From: an uncultured Eubacteriales bacterium
Lineage (GTDB): Bacteria > Bacillota > Clostridia > Christensenellales > CAG-138
Direction of reading: 5' to 3'
Length of the DNA: 6,990 bases
Assembly: GCA_902768995.1 (NCBI GenBank)
Contig: CACXNN010000104.1
Coordinates: forward strand, 1-6,990
The notes under the pieces were generated by a model. That model was not told the origin of the DNA. It was given only the letters and a program-made list of their open reading frames with translations, and did no database searches. A program made the position numbers and the translations under genes. This document shows, piece after piece, positions 6,101 to 6,990 of the stretch (position 1 is its first letter; the number at the start of each line of letters is the position of its first letter).

Positions 6101-6765
6101 AGGAAGGGGGTGGGGGTGATGATGGAGAGCCGGGGCCCCGGCACCGGGGACTCCGTGGGCGTGGCCATAGGCAGCGGCGAGCGCTCCGGGTCCGGCGTGG
6201 GCAGAGGATCGATCTTGGGGTCCACCGTCAGGGTGGTGATGTTGCTGATGCGCCAGCTGCCGTTGACCTTGCTGACGGTCAGCCGGTAGCGGATGGGCGT
6301 CCAGGGCGGCGGATCGCTGTCCGGGTCCACGGCGTTGGAGTTGGCGGTGCCCACGATCCGGTCCGCCTGCTCCAGCACGTCCACGGACAGGTCGCTGAGC
6401 CAGGGCCACACCCGGATATGGGAGAACTCCAATATATAATTATAGGAAGTAACGGTGTAGGGCTGGTAGGTGGCGTCGTAGAGCCGCCCATCGGAGGCGA
6501 TGCAATCGCTTGTGAAGTAGCTGTCCAGCTCCTCCCGGGGCCCGTCTTGTAGCACGCACTCGATCCGAAGGGCCATGCCCTCGTTCACCAGGATGTACAG
6601 GTTGGCGAGCCGGGCGCAGGACACGAAGGCCAGCACGCACAGCATCACGCCCAGGAAGATGAGGGCGATGGTGCGGGCGATGTATAGCGACGACCGGCTG
6701 AAGAAACGGAGCCGGTCCGCCTGCTTGCGCAGCTTTTTGATCTTCTGTGGCGATCTTTCCGACAT
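6097..6765 (-). CDS. Membrane-anchored protein of unknown function
   Basis: I do not recognise this 222-residue protein. The N-terminus is strongly basic (KIKKLRKQADRLR, residues 8-20) and is followed by one hydrophobic segment at about 32-51, so the chain should be anchored in the membrane with the C-terminal part outside. Residues about 60-180 form a compact domain with the segments YFTSDCIASDGRLYDATY and RYRLTVSKVNGSWRISNI; the latter resembles the closing strands of NTF2-like folds, a weak guess. The last 35 or so residues are rich in proline, serine and threonine (PTPDPERSPLP, PTESPVPGP), as in wall-spanning tails. The ATG at 6765 follows GGGAGGAG closely; a TTG four codons earlier (6777) would place the start before that site. 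It heads a two-gene operon with dusB, overlapping it by 4 bp. Confidence 0.8.
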   Translation of the reverse strand: MSERSPQKIKKLRKQADRLRFFSRSSLYIARTIALIFLGVMLCVLAFVSCARLANLYILVNEGMALRIECVLQDGPREELDSYFTSDCIASDGRLYDATYQPYTVTSYNYILEFSHIRVWPWLSDLSVDVLEQADRIVGTANSNAVDPDSDPPPWTPIRYRLTVSKVNGSWRISNITTLTVDPKIDPLPTPDPERSPLPMATPTESPVPGPRLSIITPTPFL

Positions 6766-6785
6766 AGCTCCTCCCAAACAGCCTC

Positions 6786-6814
6786 ATCATAGCATAAAAA
6801 GCACGTATTTTCAA
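6786..6814 (-). promoter_or_regulatory. Promoter of the membrane protein-dusB operon
   Basis: On the minus strand TTGAAA (6809-6814) and TATGAT (6786-6791) are 17 bp apart. Transcription would start near 6779, leaving a short leader of about 14 bases before the ATG at 6765. Confidence 0.75.
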
Positions 6815-6839
6815 TGAAAAGAATGTGTCAGGACTGTGT

Positions 6840-6901
6840 AAAAAAATATGAAAAATAATTTGAAAAAAGGTATTGACAAAGAGAAGCCCCAGAGGTATAC
6901 T
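6840..6901 (+). promoter_or_regulatory. Strong rrn-type promoter with UP element
   Basis: TTGACA (6873-6878) and TATACT (6896-6901) are separated by 17 bp. The 30 bases upstream of the -35 (about 6840-6870) consist almost only of A and T tracts, as in UP elements that bind the alpha subunit of RNA polymerase. Together with the leader that follows, this is the arrangement expected for a ribosomal RNA operon. Confidence 0.85.
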
Positions 6902-6907
6902 GTCAAA

Positions 6908-6990
6908 GCTGTCGCGGGAAACGAGCGCGAGCGCAAGGGAAACGGGGCAGCGAAAGCACCTTGAAAACTATATAGCGAAACAACAAACAA
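6908..6990 (+). other. Probable leader of an rRNA operon (16S gene beyond the edge)
   Basis: The transcript starting near 6908 has no ribosome binding site or ORF. At 6959-6970 it contains ACCTTGAAAACT, followed by ATATAGCGAAAC and an A/C-rich tail. Motifs like CTTGAAAACT are typical of the region just before 16S and 23S genes in Bacillota. The 16S gene itself would begin to the right of the window. Confidence 0.7.

Noticed and set aside
6101..6409. N-terminal extension of dusB to an upstream start at 6409
   Set aside because: The extension overlaps the upstream membrane-protein gene in another frame and is unrelated to Dus proteins; homology begins at the ATG at 6100.

Overview
The window looks like a chromosomal segment of a GC-rich clostridial Bacillota, probably an Oscillospiraceae-like gut anaerobe. 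The reasons are strong purine-rich Shine-Dalgarno sites, consensus sigma-A-type promoters, a greA-lysS pair, a lysyl-tRNA synthetase with an extra C-terminal tRNA-binding domain, and a small radical-SAM peptide cassette of a type common in clostridia. The assignment is inference; the window holds no 16S gene body.

Left part (1-2890, minus strand). Bases 1-287 are AT-rich and gene-free, with three evenly spaced ATTGGTGT repeats. A perfect intrinsic terminator (286-319) closes a greA-lysS operon. greA is intact and is driven by a consensus TTGACA-17-TATAAT promoter. lysS is damaged as sequenced. It has no start codon after its ribosome binding site, and a deletion of about 14 nt at the usual RYRQRY segment puts the anticodon-binding half and the catalytic half in different frames.

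Middle part (2930-5147, plus strand). A self-contained RiPP cassette with its own promoter encodes a 39-residue cysteine-free precursor, a radical SAM/SPASM maturase and a PqqD-like recognition protein. Between promoter and precursor lies a leader with ten tandem GCAG units inside a possible 41-codon ORF. The stop codon of that ORF falls in the loop of a strong intrinsic terminator. This suggests, as a hypothesis, a phase-variable translational attenuator: only repeat numbers that keep this frame open carry ribosomes into the terminator stem. The cassette ends in five different hairpins separated by four copies of a CATCACT-containing linker.

Right part (5150-6990). dusB and an upstream gene for a membrane-anchored protein of unknown function form a minus-strand operon with an ATGA overlap and their own promoter. 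Divergently, a strong promoter with an A/T-rich upstream element and a leader ending in an ACCTTGAAAACT motif suggests that an rRNA operon starts just beyond the right edge.

Taken together, dusB, greA and lysS are translation and transcription housekeeping genes often found adjacent in Bacillota. The RiPP cassette lies between dusB and greA in the opposite orientation, as if inserted there.
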